The position numbers and the translations under genes are program-made. Below the pieces are notes generated by a model. It worked only from the letters and a program-made list of their open reading frames with translations, was not told the DNA's origin and ran no database searches. A stretch of 64,000 bases of DNA, taken from the NCBI RefSeq assembly GCF_040605635.1, contig NZ_JBEXDG010000007.1, positions 200,529 to 264,528 on the forward strand, written 5' to 3'. Source of the DNA: Dactylosporangium sp040605635 (GTDB lineage: Bacteria > Actinomycetota > Actinomycetes > Mycobacteriales > Micromonosporaceae). Position 1 is the first letter of the stretch. The number at the start of each line of letters is the position of its first letter. Positions 41,640 through 51,112 of this stretch are shown here, piece by piece.

Positions 41640-42308
41640 TCAGGACCCGGCGCTGACGACCCCGGTCTCGTAGGCGAAGACGACGGCCTGTGCCCGGTCA
41701 CGCAGGTCGAGTTTCGTCAGCACGCGGCTCACGTGGGTCTTCACCGTCTGCTCGGCGACGACGAGGTCCTCGGCGATCTCCGCGTTGGACCGGCCGCGGG
41801 CGATGAGCCGCAGCACCTCCGTCTCCCGTGGGGTGAGGGCGGCGAGCCGGGCCGGCTGGTGCCCGGTGGCGGCCTTCGGGCGGGCCGCGAACTGCTCGAT
41901 GAGCCGCCGTGTCACCGACGGGGCGAGCAGGCCGTCGCCGGCGGCGACGACCCGGACGGCGTTGACGAGTTCGGCGGCCGGGGCGTCCTTGAGCAGGAAC
42001 CCGGACGCGCCGGCGCGCAGCGCCTCGAACACGTAGTCGTCGAGGTCGAACGTGGTGAGGATGACGACCTTCGGCCGGTGCAGCCCCGGGTCGGTGCCGA
42101 GGATGCGGGCGGTCGCCTGGATGCCGTCGAGGACGGGCATGCGCACGTCCATGAGGACCACGTCCGGGGAGTGCTCCCGGGCCATCGCGACGCCCTGCGC
42201 GCCGTCGGCGGCGTCACCGACGACGACGATGTCCGGCTGGGCGGCGAGCAGCGCCGCGAAACCCTGCCGGACCATCGCCTGGTCGTCGACGATGAGGACC
42301 CGGATCAC
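41640..42308 (-). CDS. NarL/LuxR-family response regulator
   Basis: A 222-residue regulator: receiver domain (1-120) with the phospho-acceptor Asp54 (VVLMDVRMPVLDG) and Lys in GFLLKDAP, and a C-terminal LuxR HTH (LTPRETEVLRLIARGRSNAE). Its start overlaps the kinase stop (ATGA), so it is the cognate partner. Target genes not evident; the neighbouring hydrolase pair downstream is a candidate. Confidence 0.94.
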   Translation of the reverse strand: MIRVLIVDDQAMVRQGFAALLAAQPDIVVVGDAADGAQGVAMAREHSPDVVLMDVRMPVLDGIQATARILGTDPGLHRPKVVILTTFDLDDYVFEALRAGASGFLLKDAPAAELVNAVRVVAAGDGLLAPSVTRRLIEQFAARPKAATGHQPARLAALTPRETEVLRLIARGRSNAEIAEDLVVAEQTVKTHVSRVLTKLDLRDRAQAVVFAYETGVVSAGS

Positions 42309-43519
42309 GTGTCGACCTCCAGGGGGAGCGTGGCGTGGACGGTGTAGCGGCCCGCGTCGGGGCCGGCGGTGAACGTGCCGCCGATGGCGGTGGCCCGTTC
42401 CCGCATGCCGAGCAGGCCGTGCCGTTCACCGGTGGGCGGCTCACCCGCCGGGTCGCCGGCGGGGGCGGTCAGGGTGTTGCGCACGGTCAGCTCCAGGGCG
42501 GACGGGCCGAGGGTGAGGGTGATGCGGACGGGGGCGCCGGCGGCGTGGCGGCGGGCGTTGCTCAGCGCCTCCTGCACGATCCGGAACGCGGCGAGGCCGA
42601 CGGCGGGTGGGACGGTCGCGCCGGGCAGCGGCTCGAACGTGACGTCGACGCCGGCCCGGCGGGCGTCGACGACGAGCCCGGCGAGGTCCTCGAGGCCCGG
42701 CTGCGGCTCCACCAGGGGTGTCTCGGTGCTGCGCAGCACGCCGAGGAGGCGGCGCATCTCGACGAGCGCCTCCCTGGACGTGCCGGCGATCGCGGCGAGC
42801 TCCTCGGCGACCGCGGGTGGGACGCCGTCGATGCGGTACACGGCGGTCTCGGCGCGCACCGCGATGAGCGACATGTGGTGGGCGACGACGTCGTGCATCT
42901 CGCGGGCGATCCGGTTGCGTTCCTCGGCGACGGCGCGGCGGGCCTGGGCGAGCTCGGTGCGTTCCTCCTCCTCGGCGAGGGCGGCCTGGACCTCGCGGCG
43001 GCGGCGGACCTGGTCACCGACGACGAGGATGGCGAAGACGGCGAGGAGCAGCCCGGCGATGTTGGTGGGCTTGACGAACACGACGACGAGCAGCGCCGCG
43101 GACAGCCCGGTCCAGACGAGGACGCCGCGGCGGTGCCGGACGGCGACGACGGCGAGGACGACGGGGATGCTCAGCATCTGCGTCGGTGTCCACGGCCACG
43201 GGGTGCGTTGCGCGATGTGGACGGTGAAGCCGGCGAGCCCGGCGACGAGGAACGCGATCCGCCACGCGAGCAGCGGCCGGGTCGCGACGAGCGCGATCGG
43301 GGCGCCGGTGAGGGCGGCGGTGAGGACGAGGAGGAACGAGCCGACCATGGGGCCGTTGCCGAGGAGGTACTCGTAGGTGATGAGCCCGGCGGCGATCGCG
43401 ACGACGACCCCGATCGTGGGCAGCGCCCGGCCGAGGCGGGTGCGGGGACGGACCGGCGGGTCGGGGCCGACGAGGAACCCGCGCAGGTCCCGCCGCACGG
43501 CCTTCGACACGCTGCCCAC
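42305..43519 (-). CDS. Two-component sensor histidine kinase (NarL-type)
   Basis: A 404-residue membrane kinase. Five to six helices in residues about 30-165 form an intramembrane-type sensor with little extracytoplasmic loop. The HisKA_3 dimerisation domain has the His in RIAREMHDVVAHHMSLIAV, and the HATPase_c domain has EALSNARRHA and HGLLGMRERA. The signal is unknown; the topology suggests sensing in the membrane. Coupled by ATGA to the response regulator. Confidence 0.93.
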   Translation of the reverse strand: MGSVSKAVRRDLRGFLVGPDPPVRPRTRLGRALPTIGVVVAIAAGLITYEYLLGNGPMVGSFLLVLTAALTGAPIALVATRPLLAWRIAFLVAGLAGFTVHIAQRTPWPWTPTQMLSIPVVLAVVAVRHRRGVLVWTGLSAALLVVVFVKPTNIAGLLLAVFAILVVGDQVRRRREVQAALAEEEERTELAQARRAVAEERNRIAREMHDVVAHHMSLIAVRAETAVYRIDGVPPAVAEELAAIAGTSREALVEMRRLLGVLRSTETPLVEPQPGLEDLAGLVVDARRAGVDVTFEPLPGATVPPAVGLAAFRIVQEALSNARRHAAGAPVRITLTLGPSALELTVRNTLTAPAGDPAGEPPTGERHGLLGMRERATAIGGTFTAGPDAGRYTVHATLPLEVDT

Positions 43520-43555
43520 CCCGGAACCGTAACAGCGGCCGGGGTGGTAGCGCCG

Positions 43556-46500
43556 TCAGCGGGGGTCGCGGCCGCCGAGCAGCTGGATCAGCTCGCGGCG
43601 GGAGCGGATGCCGAGCTTGCGGTACACGTTGCCGAGGTGGTAGTCGACGGTGCGGACCGACAGGACGATCCGGTCGGCGATCTCCCGGCTGGTGCGGCCC
43701 TCCGCGGCGGCGTAGGCGATGCGCCACTCGTGCGGGGTGAGCCCGTCCAGCGCCGTCGCGGGGGCGGGCACCGCGGCGGGGCCGGCGCGGCCGCTGGACG
43801 GCGTGAGCTCGGCGTGGGCCTGCTCGGCGAACGCGTCGGCGCCCGCCGCGGCGAACAGGTCCAGGGCCGCGGTCAGGTGTTCGCGGGCGGGTCCGCGGCG
43901 GCGGGCCCGGCGCAGCCACTGCCCGTGGGCGAGGTGGGTGCGGCCGAGCTCCACCGGCAGCGGCACCCCGTCGAACGCGGCGAGGGCGGGGCCGAAGCCG
44001 GTGCCGTCGTCGCCGAGGACCGCGCGGACCCGGGCGGCGACGGCGGCCCGGCCGGTGCGGCCGGTCGCGGCGACGGCGGCGTCGAGCCGGTCGGCGACGG
44101 CGTGCGCGGCGCGGGCCTGGCCGGTCTTGACGAGGGCCTCGGCGAGGTCGGCGGCGACCGGCAGGAACCCGGGCTCGACGACGCCGCCGGCGCGCAGGAT
44201 GTCGTCGGCGCGGCCGAGTTCGGCGACGGCGTCGTCGTGGCGGCCGGCGGCGAGGGCGGTGACGCCGAGCGCGGCCCGCGCCTGCGCCTCGACGCCGAGG
44301 TGGCCGGGGGTGAGGGCGAGCGCGGCGGCGGCGTGCCCGGCGCAGTCGTCGGCGCGGCCCAGGACCGCCTCGACCTGGGCGAGCGCGGTGAGCGCCTCGG
44401 CGGTGTTGACGGGCAGGCCCATCGTCTCGGCGAGCTCGACGCCTTCGAGCGCGTCGGCGTACGCGGCGGTGACGTCGCCGGTGCGTATCCGCAGCCGGGC
44501 CCGCAGCGGCAGCGCGTATGCGAGCAGGGAGATGTCGGCGAGGCGGCGGGCGCCGTCGACGTCGTGGTCGAACAGCCGCGCCGCGGTGGCGTGGTCCTCC
44601 AGCCAGGTGAGGATGTCGCCGAGCTCGGCGGCGGACCCGTCGGCGTCCCGGGGCCGGCCGGGTTCGCCGAGGCAGGCGGCGACGCAGCGGCGGGCGAGCC
44701 GCGGCCCTTCCGGGTCCCCGGCGAGGGTCAGGGCGTGTGCGAGCCGGATCGCGATCTTCGGCAGGTCAGGGTCGGGGAGTCCGGTGCCGGCGACCTCGGC
44801 GGCGCGGACGCAGATCCGCACCATCGCGGCGACGTCGAGGGTGCGCATCGGGCCGTTCATCGCCAGGCTCAGCGACCGGGCGGCCTGATCGGGCACCTCG
44901 GCGCCGTTGCGGTCGACCTCGGCGACGATCGCGGCGAACGCGGCGTCGGCGTCGCCACGCAGCATCGCCAGGTAGGCCCGCTCCCCCAGGACCCACAGCC
45001 GGCCGGCCGTGTCCGTCGCCAGGGGCAGCGCGTCGTCGAGCAGGGTGACGGCGTGCTCGACCGCGCCGGCGGCGACCCAGACGCGGGCGGCCTGGGCGAG
45101 CCGCTGCCCGCGCGGCTGCGGCGCGGACGTGAACGCGGCCGCGCGTTCCAGGGCGGCGGCCTCGGCGACGAGACCACCGCGGCGGCGGGCCCGGCCGGCG
45201 GTCGCGTCGAGGGCGTCGGCGACCGCGTCGTCGGGCGGGGTGAGCGCCAGCGACAGGTGCCAGGCGCGGCGGTCGGCGTCGTCGCCGGTGACGCATGCCC
45301 CGGCGAGCGCGGCGTGGACCTCGCGGCGCCGCCCGGGCAGCGCCCGGTGGTAGACGGCGGAGCGGACCAGCGGATGCCGGAACCGGACCGTGCCGCCGGT
45401 CTCCAGGAGCAGCCCGGCACGGGTCGCGCCGTCCAGCGCCGACGGTGCCAGGCCGAGCCCGGTGAGGGCCCGCGCGAGCAGCGCCGGGGTGCCGGTGCCG
45501 GCGGCGGCGCAGACGAGCAGCGCGACCTGTTCGCCGTCGGCGAGGGCGGCGACCCGGTCGGTGAACGCGCGCTCGATGCGCTCCGTCGTCGGCAGCGGCT
45601 CCGTGATGGGGCTGCGCCCGGCGCGCTGCTCGTCGGTGAGGGCACCGGCGAGCTCCCGCAGTGCGAGGGGGTTGCCTTCGGTGGCGGTGAGGAGCCGGTC
45701 GGCGACGGTGCCGGAGCCGATCCCGCACCGGCGCAGGAGCGCGGCGCCGGCCTCGCCGTCGAGGCCGCCGAGGTCGACGGTCGCGGCGCCCGGGGCGGTG
45801 AAGGCGCCGCCGCCGCGGGTCGCGAACACGACGAGGACCCGCTCGGCGAGGAGCCTGCGGGTGGCGAAGAGCAGCGCGCTGGCGGAGGAGTGGTCGAGCC
45901 AGTGGGCGTCGTCGACGAGGCACAGCAGGGGCCGCTCGTCGGCGGCCGCGGCGAGCAGCGACAGGGTCGCGGCGCCGACCGCGAACCGCTCCACGGCGGC
46001 GGCGTCGTCGGAGCCGTCGTCCAGGCCGAACGCCGCCCGCAGCGCGGCCGCCTGCGGGCCGGGCAGCCGGTCCAGCAGCGGCAGCAGCGGCCTGGTCAGC
46101 GCCGCCAGGGCCGCGAACGGCAGGTCGGCCTCGAACTCGACGCCCGCGGCCCGGACGACATGGAAGCCGTGCGCGGAGGCGGCGAGGTCGTCCAGGAGGG
46201 TGGTCTTGCCGATGCCGGGTGCGCCCCGCACGACGACGCCGCGGCTGTGCCCGTCGCGGGCCTCCGCGGCGAGCTGCAGCAGCCTCGCCCGCTCCGCGTC
46301 CCGGCCGAGGATCTCCTCGCCGGCGGGCGCGACGTCGAGGTCGGCGGCCTCGGCCTCGGCGGTGTCCAGCTCCCGCCGGGCGGCGTCGGCGTCGCCGGGC
46401 AGGTCACGGCGCTGCAACGACTCCGCGAGCCGGCGCCGCGAGTGCAGGGCGGCGGGCCGGTGCCCGAGCGTCCGGTTGTCGCGCAGCGCGGCCCGGAAGT

Positions 46501-47626
46501 GCGCGACGGCGGCGTCGAGGTCGCCGGTGGTGAGCGCGGCGACGCCGAGGGCGTGCTCGGCCGAGCCGAAGCAGGCGACGGCGAGGCTCGCCGTCATCGG
46601 CAGCCGGGCGTGCGGGGCGAGCAGCGCGGCGGCCTCCGCGGCGAGGGCGTCGTCGCCGAGGAGGTGCGCGGCCTCGACGACGCCGTAGAGGGTGACGAGC
46701 CAGCTGCTGCCGCGGGGCAGCGTCGCGAGGCCGTCGCCGCGGATGCGGGCGAGGACGGCGGCGGCGCGGGCCCGGTCACCGGCGGCGGCCGCGGCGACGG
46801 CGAGCCCCGCGAGCGGGGACCGGTCGATGGCGCTGAGCGTCGCGGCGTGCGCGAGGTCGCCGAACATCGGCAGCAGCTCCGTGATCCGGCCCTGGAACCA
46901 GCGGATCGCCATGAGCTGCCCGCCGTGCCAGCCGTCGGTGTCCTCGTCGCCGGCGTCGCGGCCCCGGTCGGCGCAGGAGGCGGCGAGCCACTCGGCGTGC
47001 TCGAGCCGGCCGGCGCGGATGCTGAGCATGACCCGCATCGCGGCGGCGACGTATCCGACGGCGAGATGGTCACGCTCGGCGAGGGCGTCGGTGAGCGCGG
47101 TCAGGCGCCGCTCGGCGAGGAGGTCACCGGCGAGGAACAGGTCCGCGGTGTGCCACAGCATGCCCATGAGCAGGTCGCCGCGGCGGCCGGTGCCGGCGGC
47201 GACGCCGAGCAGCTCCCGGGCGAGCCGGTGCCGGACGCCGGCGTGGGCGGGGTCCAGGACGCAGTGGTGGGCGAGGCTCAGCGTCTCGGCGAGCGCGACC
47301 GGGTCGCCGGCGGCCCGGGCCTCGTCGAGGACGGCGAGGACCGCGTCGGGGGTGCCGTCGGAGTAGCCGGCCTCCGCGGCGATGCGGGCCCGCAGCCGGA
47401 TCGCCGCCGGGCCGGTCGCGGTCGTCAGCGCCCGGGCGAGGCGGTGCTCCAGGAGGGCGGCGGCGGCCGCGTCGCGGCGCTCGTGCACCCACAGCCCGGC
47501 CAGGCCGAGTGCGGCCTGCGGGTCGCCGGGCGACTCCTGCCACGCCTGCTCGAAGAGGGTGCGGGCGGTGCGCAGGTCGCCGTCGTCGTGCAGGGCCGCG
47601 ACGGCCCGCGCCAGCACCGAGTCCAC
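43556..47626 (-). CDS. Giant LuxR-family ATPase regulator (LAL) with extra N-terminal repeat domain
   Basis: A regulator of about 1356 residues. The C-terminus has a LuxR HTH (LTPHEWRIAYAAAEGRTSRE, about 1290-1356). The centre has an AAA/STAND ATPase with Walker A VVRGAPGIGKTTLLDDLA (about 465-480) and Walker B-like LCLVDDAHWLDH. LAL proteins usually start near the Walker A; this one has about 460 extra residues of TPR-like helical repeats in front, plus the usual TPR-like region behind. Start placed at the GTG 47626, where TAGCAT just upstream could be the -10 of a leaderless mRNA; a GTG at 47704 is possible. Target and inducer unknown. Confidence 0.88.
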   Translation of the reverse strand: MDSVLARAVAALHDDGDLRTARTLFEQAWQESPGDPQAALGLAGLWVHERRDAAAAALLEHRLARALTTATGPAAIRLRARIAAEAGYSDGTPDAVLAVLDEARAAGDPVALAETLSLAHHCVLDPAHAGVRHRLARELLGVAAGTGRRGDLLMGMLWHTADLFLAGDLLAERRLTALTDALAERDHLAVGYVAAAMRVMLSIRAGRLEHAEWLAASCADRGRDAGDEDTDGWHGGQLMAIRWFQGRITELLPMFGDLAHAATLSAIDRSPLAGLAVAAAAAGDRARAAAVLARIRGDGLATLPRGSSWLVTLYGVVEAAHLLGDDALAAEAAALLAPHARLPMTASLAVACFGSAEHALGVAALTTGDLDAAVAHFRAALRDNRTLGHRPAALHSRRRLAESLQRRDLPGDADAARRELDTAEAEAADLDVAPAGEEILGRDAERARLLQLAAEARDGHSRGVVVRGAPGIGKTTLLDDLAASAHGFHVVRAAGVEFEADLPFAALAALTRPLLPLLDRLPGPQAAALRAAFGLDDGSDDAAAVERFAVGAATLSLLAAAADERPLLCLVDDAHWLDHSSASALLFATRRLLAERVLVVFATRGGGAFTAPGAATVDLGGLDGEAGAALLRRCGIGSGTVADRLLTATEGNPLALRELAGALTDEQRAGRSPITEPLPTTERIERAFTDRVAALADGEQVALLVCAAAGTGTPALLARALTGLGLAPSALDGATRAGLLLETGGTVRFRHPLVRSAVYHRALPGRRREVHAALAGACVTGDDADRRAWHLSLALTPPDDAVADALDATAGRARRRGGLVAEAAALERAAAFTSAPQPRGQRLAQAARVWVAAGAVEHAVTLLDDALPLATDTAGRLWVLGERAYLAMLRGDADAAFAAIVAEVDRNGAEVPDQAARSLSLAMNGPMRTLDVAAMVRICVRAAEVAGTGLPDPDLPKIAIRLAHALTLAGDPEGPRLARRCVAACLGEPGRPRDADGSAAELGDILTWLEDHATAARLFDHDVDGARRLADISLLAYALPLRARLRIRTGDVTAAYADALEGVELAETMGLPVNTAEALTALAQVEAVLGRADDCAGHAAAALALTPGHLGVEAQARAALGVTALAAGRHDDAVAELGRADDILRAGGVVEPGFLPVAADLAEALVKTGQARAAHAVADRLDAAVAATGRTGRAAVAARVRAVLGDDGTGFGPALAAFDGVPLPVELGRTHLAHGQWLRRARRRGPAREHLTAALDLFAAAGADAFAEQAHAELTPSSGRAGPAAVPAPATALDGLTPHEWRIAYAAAEGRTSREIADRIVLSVRTVDYHLGNVYRKLGIRSRRELIQLLGGRDPR

Positions 47627-47729
47627 GGCGGATGCTATCGCGGCCGGGCGGCTTTCCGACACTCGGTTACCGGCGCCGCCGGTAGTTCTACGGATCCGGG
47701 TCACCGGTGCCCGCGCCGATGCTCGACGT

Positions 47730-48233
47730 ATGCAAGAGGTGATGTCCCGCCCCGACGCGAGGCGGTTACGTGTCAGGCCCCTCGCCCGCGGCGAGGTCGA
47801 CGTGCTGCAGGACGTCTTCGACGGCCTGTCCGTCCGGTCCCGGTACCTGCGCTACCACACGGCGGTGCACCGGCTGACCCCGGCGAACCGGGCGGCACTG
47901 TCCGCTGTGGACGGACGCCGCCGGATCGTCCTCGTCGCCGAGCGGATCGGTCCCGGCGGCTGGGTCGCCGAGGGCGTCGGCCACCTCGTCGCGACCGGGT
48001 CCGGGCGGGCCGAGGTCGCGGTCGAGGTCGTCGACGCCGCGCAGGGCCGCGGGGTCGGCCGGACCCTGCTGCGGCACCTGGTGACGGTCGCGGAGGCCCT
48101 CGACTACCAGCTCGTGGAGGCCGCCGTCCTCACCGACAACACGCCGATGCTGCGCCTGCTGGGCCGCCTGTTCCCGGACGCGCGCACCACGGTCGAGGGG
48201 CAGACCGTCGCCGTCGAGGTGCGGCTGGGCTGA
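47730..48233 (+). CDS. GNAT-family N-acetyltransferase
   Basis: A 167-residue acetyltransferase. EVVDAAQGRGVGRTLLRHLV is the acetyl-CoA loop; SVRSRYLRYHTAVHRLTPAN resembles the N-terminal helix of Pat-type lysine acetyltransferases. ATG at 47730, with a second ATG at 47742. Divergent from the LAL gene by about 100 bp and 151 bp upstream of the RNA-repair gene on the same strand. Confidence 0.86.
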   Translation: MQEVMSRPDARRLRVRPLARGEVDVLQDVFDGLSVRSRYLRYHTAVHRLTPANRAALSAVDGRRRIVLVAERIGPGGWVAEGVGHLVATGSGRAEVAVEVVDAAQGRGVGRTLLRHLVTVAEALDYQLVEAAVLTDNTPMLRLLGRLFPDARTTVEGQTVAVEVRLG

Positions 48234-48384
48234 CCTGGGCTGACCATGTCCGTCGCCGCGGCGGGTGTATCGCCGGACAGCGGCCGGACCGGCACGGGAC
48301 GGGCGACCCCGGTCGCCGGCTCCGTCCGGCCCGGCGGCGCCTAAACCGGTGGAGCGCCGTGCCGCGGCGTCCTACGATCCGGGG

Positions 48385-51099
48385 ATGGCGAAAGGGACCG
48401 GGAGCCTGCGTCCCGTGCAGGACGTCGTGTCCCGGATCCGGTTCGACGCGGCCCTCGACGCCGCCCGGTTCGCCGTCGGTCACGAGGAGCGGGGCGCCGG
48501 GATCCGGGAGACGCCGCTGCCGCTGTTCGTCGCCGCGGGGGACGTGCCGTGGCACCGGGTGCGGTACGTGAAAGCCGGCGACCTCGTCGTCTGGGACCGG
48601 CACGCGCGGGTCGACCTCGTCTTCGGCACCGGCGACACGCCCGCCGCGGACCTCACGGCACTGCAGGGCGCGCCGGCCGTTGCCGCTGCCGGTACCGTTG
48701 CCGGTGCCGGTGCCGGTGCCGGTGCCGGTGCCGGTGCCGTTCCGAAGCGGAGCGTGGCGTTCGACGCGGCCGTGTGCCTGCGGTTCGACGCCGCCGCCGG
48801 CGCGTGGGTGCCCGCGACACCGGCCGGGGACGTGCGGGCCGACGCCGTGCAGGTCGCCACGTTCAACGTGCTGTCCGACGCGTACGACCGGGACCTCACC
48901 TACCCGCAGCTGCGCGTCCCCGCCTGCGTCGAACTCCTGCACGGGCTCGGCGCCGACGTCGTCGCGCTGCACGAGGTGACCCCCACCCTGTGGGACGCGC
49001 TGCTCGCCGCGCCGTGGGTCCGGGCCGGCTACCACGTGTCGGCGGGTCCCGACGCCGACTACGGCACCGTCCTGCTCTCCCGGTGGGCGATGTCGCTCGA
49101 GGTGCACCGGCTCAGCACGTACAAGCGGACCATCCTCGGCATGCTCGGCCTCAACGGGCGGCGGGTCGGGTTCGTCGCCGCGCACCTGACCAGCGACCAC
49201 ACCACCGGCGCCGAGCAGCGCCGCGAGCACCAGCTGCGGATCATCGACGAACGGCTCGGCCGCGGCGACCTCGACGGCGCCGTCGTCCTCGCCGACGTCA
49301 ACTTCGGCGACGACACCCGCCCCGACGTCGCCGGCTACACCGACGCGTGGCGGGCGCTGCACCCGCACGACGCCGGGTTCACGTTCGACCCCGCGGTCAA
49401 CCCGCTCGCGGCGATCGCGTCCCGGACCGGGCTGTCGCGGCGCCTCGACCGGATCCTCATCCGGTCCGCCACGCCCGGCGGGCTCGTGCCGCTCGCCGTG
49501 GAACGCTTCGGGGAGCGGCCGTTCGACGGTGCCCGGTTCGTCTCCGACCATTTCGGCGTCACCGCACTGCTGCAGGACACGGCACCGTCCACTGTGGTCG
49601 GTGCCGCGTCCGTGCACACGTCGGCGCTCGTCCTGCGGCCCCCGTTGCCGGCGTGGCAGGCGATCCAGGCGATCCGGTCCGCGCACGACCCGTCGTTCCG
49701 GCGCTGGATGCCGCACATCAACCTGGTGTACGGGTTCGTCCCCGAGGACTCGTTCCCGGAGGCGGCGGCCGCGGTGCGGGAGGCCGTCGCCGGACTCGGA
49801 CCGGTGCGGATCCGGTTGTCGACGTTCCGCACGTTCACGCACCGCGGCAGCACCACCGTGTGGCTGGAGCCGTCACCGCCGGAGCCGCTGCGGGAGCTGC
49901 AGGCGGCCCTCGCCGCGCGCTTCCCCGGCTGCGTCGAGCAGGACAGCCGCGACGGGTTCACACCGCACCTGACGGTCGCGAAACTCACCGGGCCCGGCGT
50001 CGACGCCCGGGTACGACAGTGGCAGGCCGACTGGGAGCCCATCGAGTGCACCGTCTCGGCCGTGGACCTCATCAGCCGCCGCGACGGCGAGCCGTTCGCC
50101 GTCCGGGACAGCGTGCCGCTCGGCACCGGCACCGGCCCGCTCCATCCGGCGGTCGCGGCGCTGCCCGCATGGAGCGCTCTGCCGTCGCCGTCGCACCGGG
50201 TCGCGCTGGACACCGTCGCCGCCACCTGCGCCGCTGTCGACCCGGCCGGGCGGCTGCACGTCGCGGGCTCGGTGCGGCTCGGGGTCGCCGGGCAGTCCTC
50301 CGACCTGGACCTGGTGTGGGCGACACCGGCGCCCGACGCGCTCGCCCGGCTCGCCGATCTGCTGACCGCAGGGTCCTCCCCCACCGTCGACGGCGCCGGC
50401 GGTGCGCGGCTGGCCGGGAGTGTCGTGCCGGTGGTGCGGGCCGTCGTGGGCGGGGTCGGCGTCGACGTGCAGCGGGTCCGGGTCGACCCGTCCGATCCCG
50501 GCCTGGACCTCGGCGCGCTCGACGACGCCGACCTGCGGGCCGTCCTCGCCGTCCGGGACGCCGACGCGCTGCCCGCGGCCGATCCCGTGTTCCGCGCGCT
50601 GCTCGGCGACGTCCGGGCCTGGTCCCACGGCCACCAGCTCGACGGCGCCGCGTGGGGGCTCGTCGGCGGGTTCACGTGGGCGGTCCTCGCCGCCGAGGCC
50701 CGCGCCCACCACGTCACCGACCTCGCCGGGTTCCTGCGGCACTGCGCCGGCCACCCCCGCCGCCCGCGCCGCGGCGAGCGGCACGCCTACTGGCCCGTCC
50801 ACTCCCCCACCCCGCCCGGCGTGAACACCACCCGCACGATGACCCGCTCCACCGCCGCCGTGCTGCAGGAGGCCCTTGCCGGTGGCGGCCGCTCCCGGTC
50901 GCACGAGCACCGGGTGCTGCTCACCGGCGACGTCGAGGGCCGGGTGCTCGGCCTGATCCTCGCCCTGGAGGACGCGGGTGCGCGGGTCCGCCCGTACCCA
51001 CGGGCCGCCGCCCTCGGCCTCGACGGCGGCGACCCGGACACCCTGCGAGCGGTCGTCGCCGCCACAGACCTGTCGGCGCGACTCGTCCGGCCCGCATAA
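48385..51099 (+). CDS. Multi-domain RNA-repair protein: MJ1316/DUF504 + EEP + 2H phosphoesterase + poly(A)-polymerase-like
   Basis: One 904-residue chain with four RNA-end modules. (1) MJ1316-type RNA cyclic-group-end recognition domain (about 5-85: RPVQDVVSRIRFDAALD, then DVPWHRVRYVKAGDLVVWDR). (2) A Gly/Ala linker, then an endonuclease/exonuclease/phosphatase fold (about 150-400: ATFNVLSD, LHEVTPTLW, LADVNFGDD, VSDHFGVTALL). (3) A 2H phosphoesterase (about 410-580) with MPHINLVYGF and FTPHLTVAKL. (4) A nucleotidyltransferase with VAGSVRLGVAGQSSDLDLVW, a third Asp in GVGVDVQRV, and a eukaryote-like poly(A)-polymerase central region (HQLDGAAWGLVGGFTWAVLA; WPVHSPTPPGVNTTRTM). Likely role: recognising, cleaning and re-extending broken RNA 3' ends (inference). 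No signal peptide. No RNA ligase gene nearby. Confidence 0.88.
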   Translation: MAKGTGSLRPVQDVVSRIRFDAALDAARFAVGHEERGAGIRETPLPLFVAAGDVPWHRVRYVKAGDLVVWDRHARVDLVFGTGDTPAADLTALQGAPAVAAAGTVAGAGAGAGAGAGAVPKRSVAFDAAVCLRFDAAAGAWVPATPAGDVRADAVQVATFNVLSDAYDRDLTYPQLRVPACVELLHGLGADVVALHEVTPTLWDALLAAPWVRAGYHVSAGPDADYGTVLLSRWAMSLEVHRLSTYKRTILGMLGLNGRRVGFVAAHLTSDHTTGAEQRREHQLRIIDERLGRGDLDGAVVLADVNFGDDTRPDVAGYTDAWRALHPHDAGFTFDPAVNPLAAIASRTGLSRRLDRILIRSATPGGLVPLAVERFGERPFDGARFVSDHFGVTALLQDTAPSTVVGAASVHTSALVLRPPLPAWQAIQAIRSAHDPSFRRWMPHINLVYGFVPEDSFPEAAAAVREAVAGLGPVRIRLSTFRTFTHRGSTTVWLEPSPPEPLRELQAALAARFPGCVEQDSRDGFTPHLTVAKLTGPGVDARVRQWQADWEPIECTVSAVDLISRRDGEPFAVRDSVPLGTGTGPLHPAVAALPAWSALPSPSHRVALDTVAATCAAVDPAGRLHVAGSVRLGVAGQSSDLDLVWATPAPDALARLADLLTAGSSPTVDGAGGARLAGSVVPVVRAVVGGVGVDVQRVRVDPSDPGLDLGALDDADLRAVLAVRDADALPAADPVFRALLGDVRAWSHGHQLDGAAWGLVGGFTWAVLAAEARAHHVTDLAGFLRHCAGHPRRPRRGERHAYWPVHSPTPPGVNTTRTMTRSTAAVLQEALAGGGRSRSHEHRVLLTGDVEGRVLGLILALEDAGARVRPYPRAAALGLDGGDPDTLRAVVAATDLSARLVRPA
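48675..48740 (+). repeat. GCCGGT hexanucleotide microsatellite inside the RNA-repair gene
   Basis: About eleven copies of GCCGGT-like hexamers encode an (Ala-Gly)n linker between the MJ1316 and EEP domains. Units are two codons, so length changes remain in frame. Confidence 0.85.
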
Positions 51100-51112
51100 C
51101 AGCCGGGCCGGA

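Noticed and set aside
42335..48571. Very long plus-strand open frame (about 2078 codons)
   Set aside because: It is the antisense shadow of the LAL and histidine-kinase genes. Its composition is Gly/Arg/Ala/Val-rich without domains, while the minus strand has clear conserved motifs.
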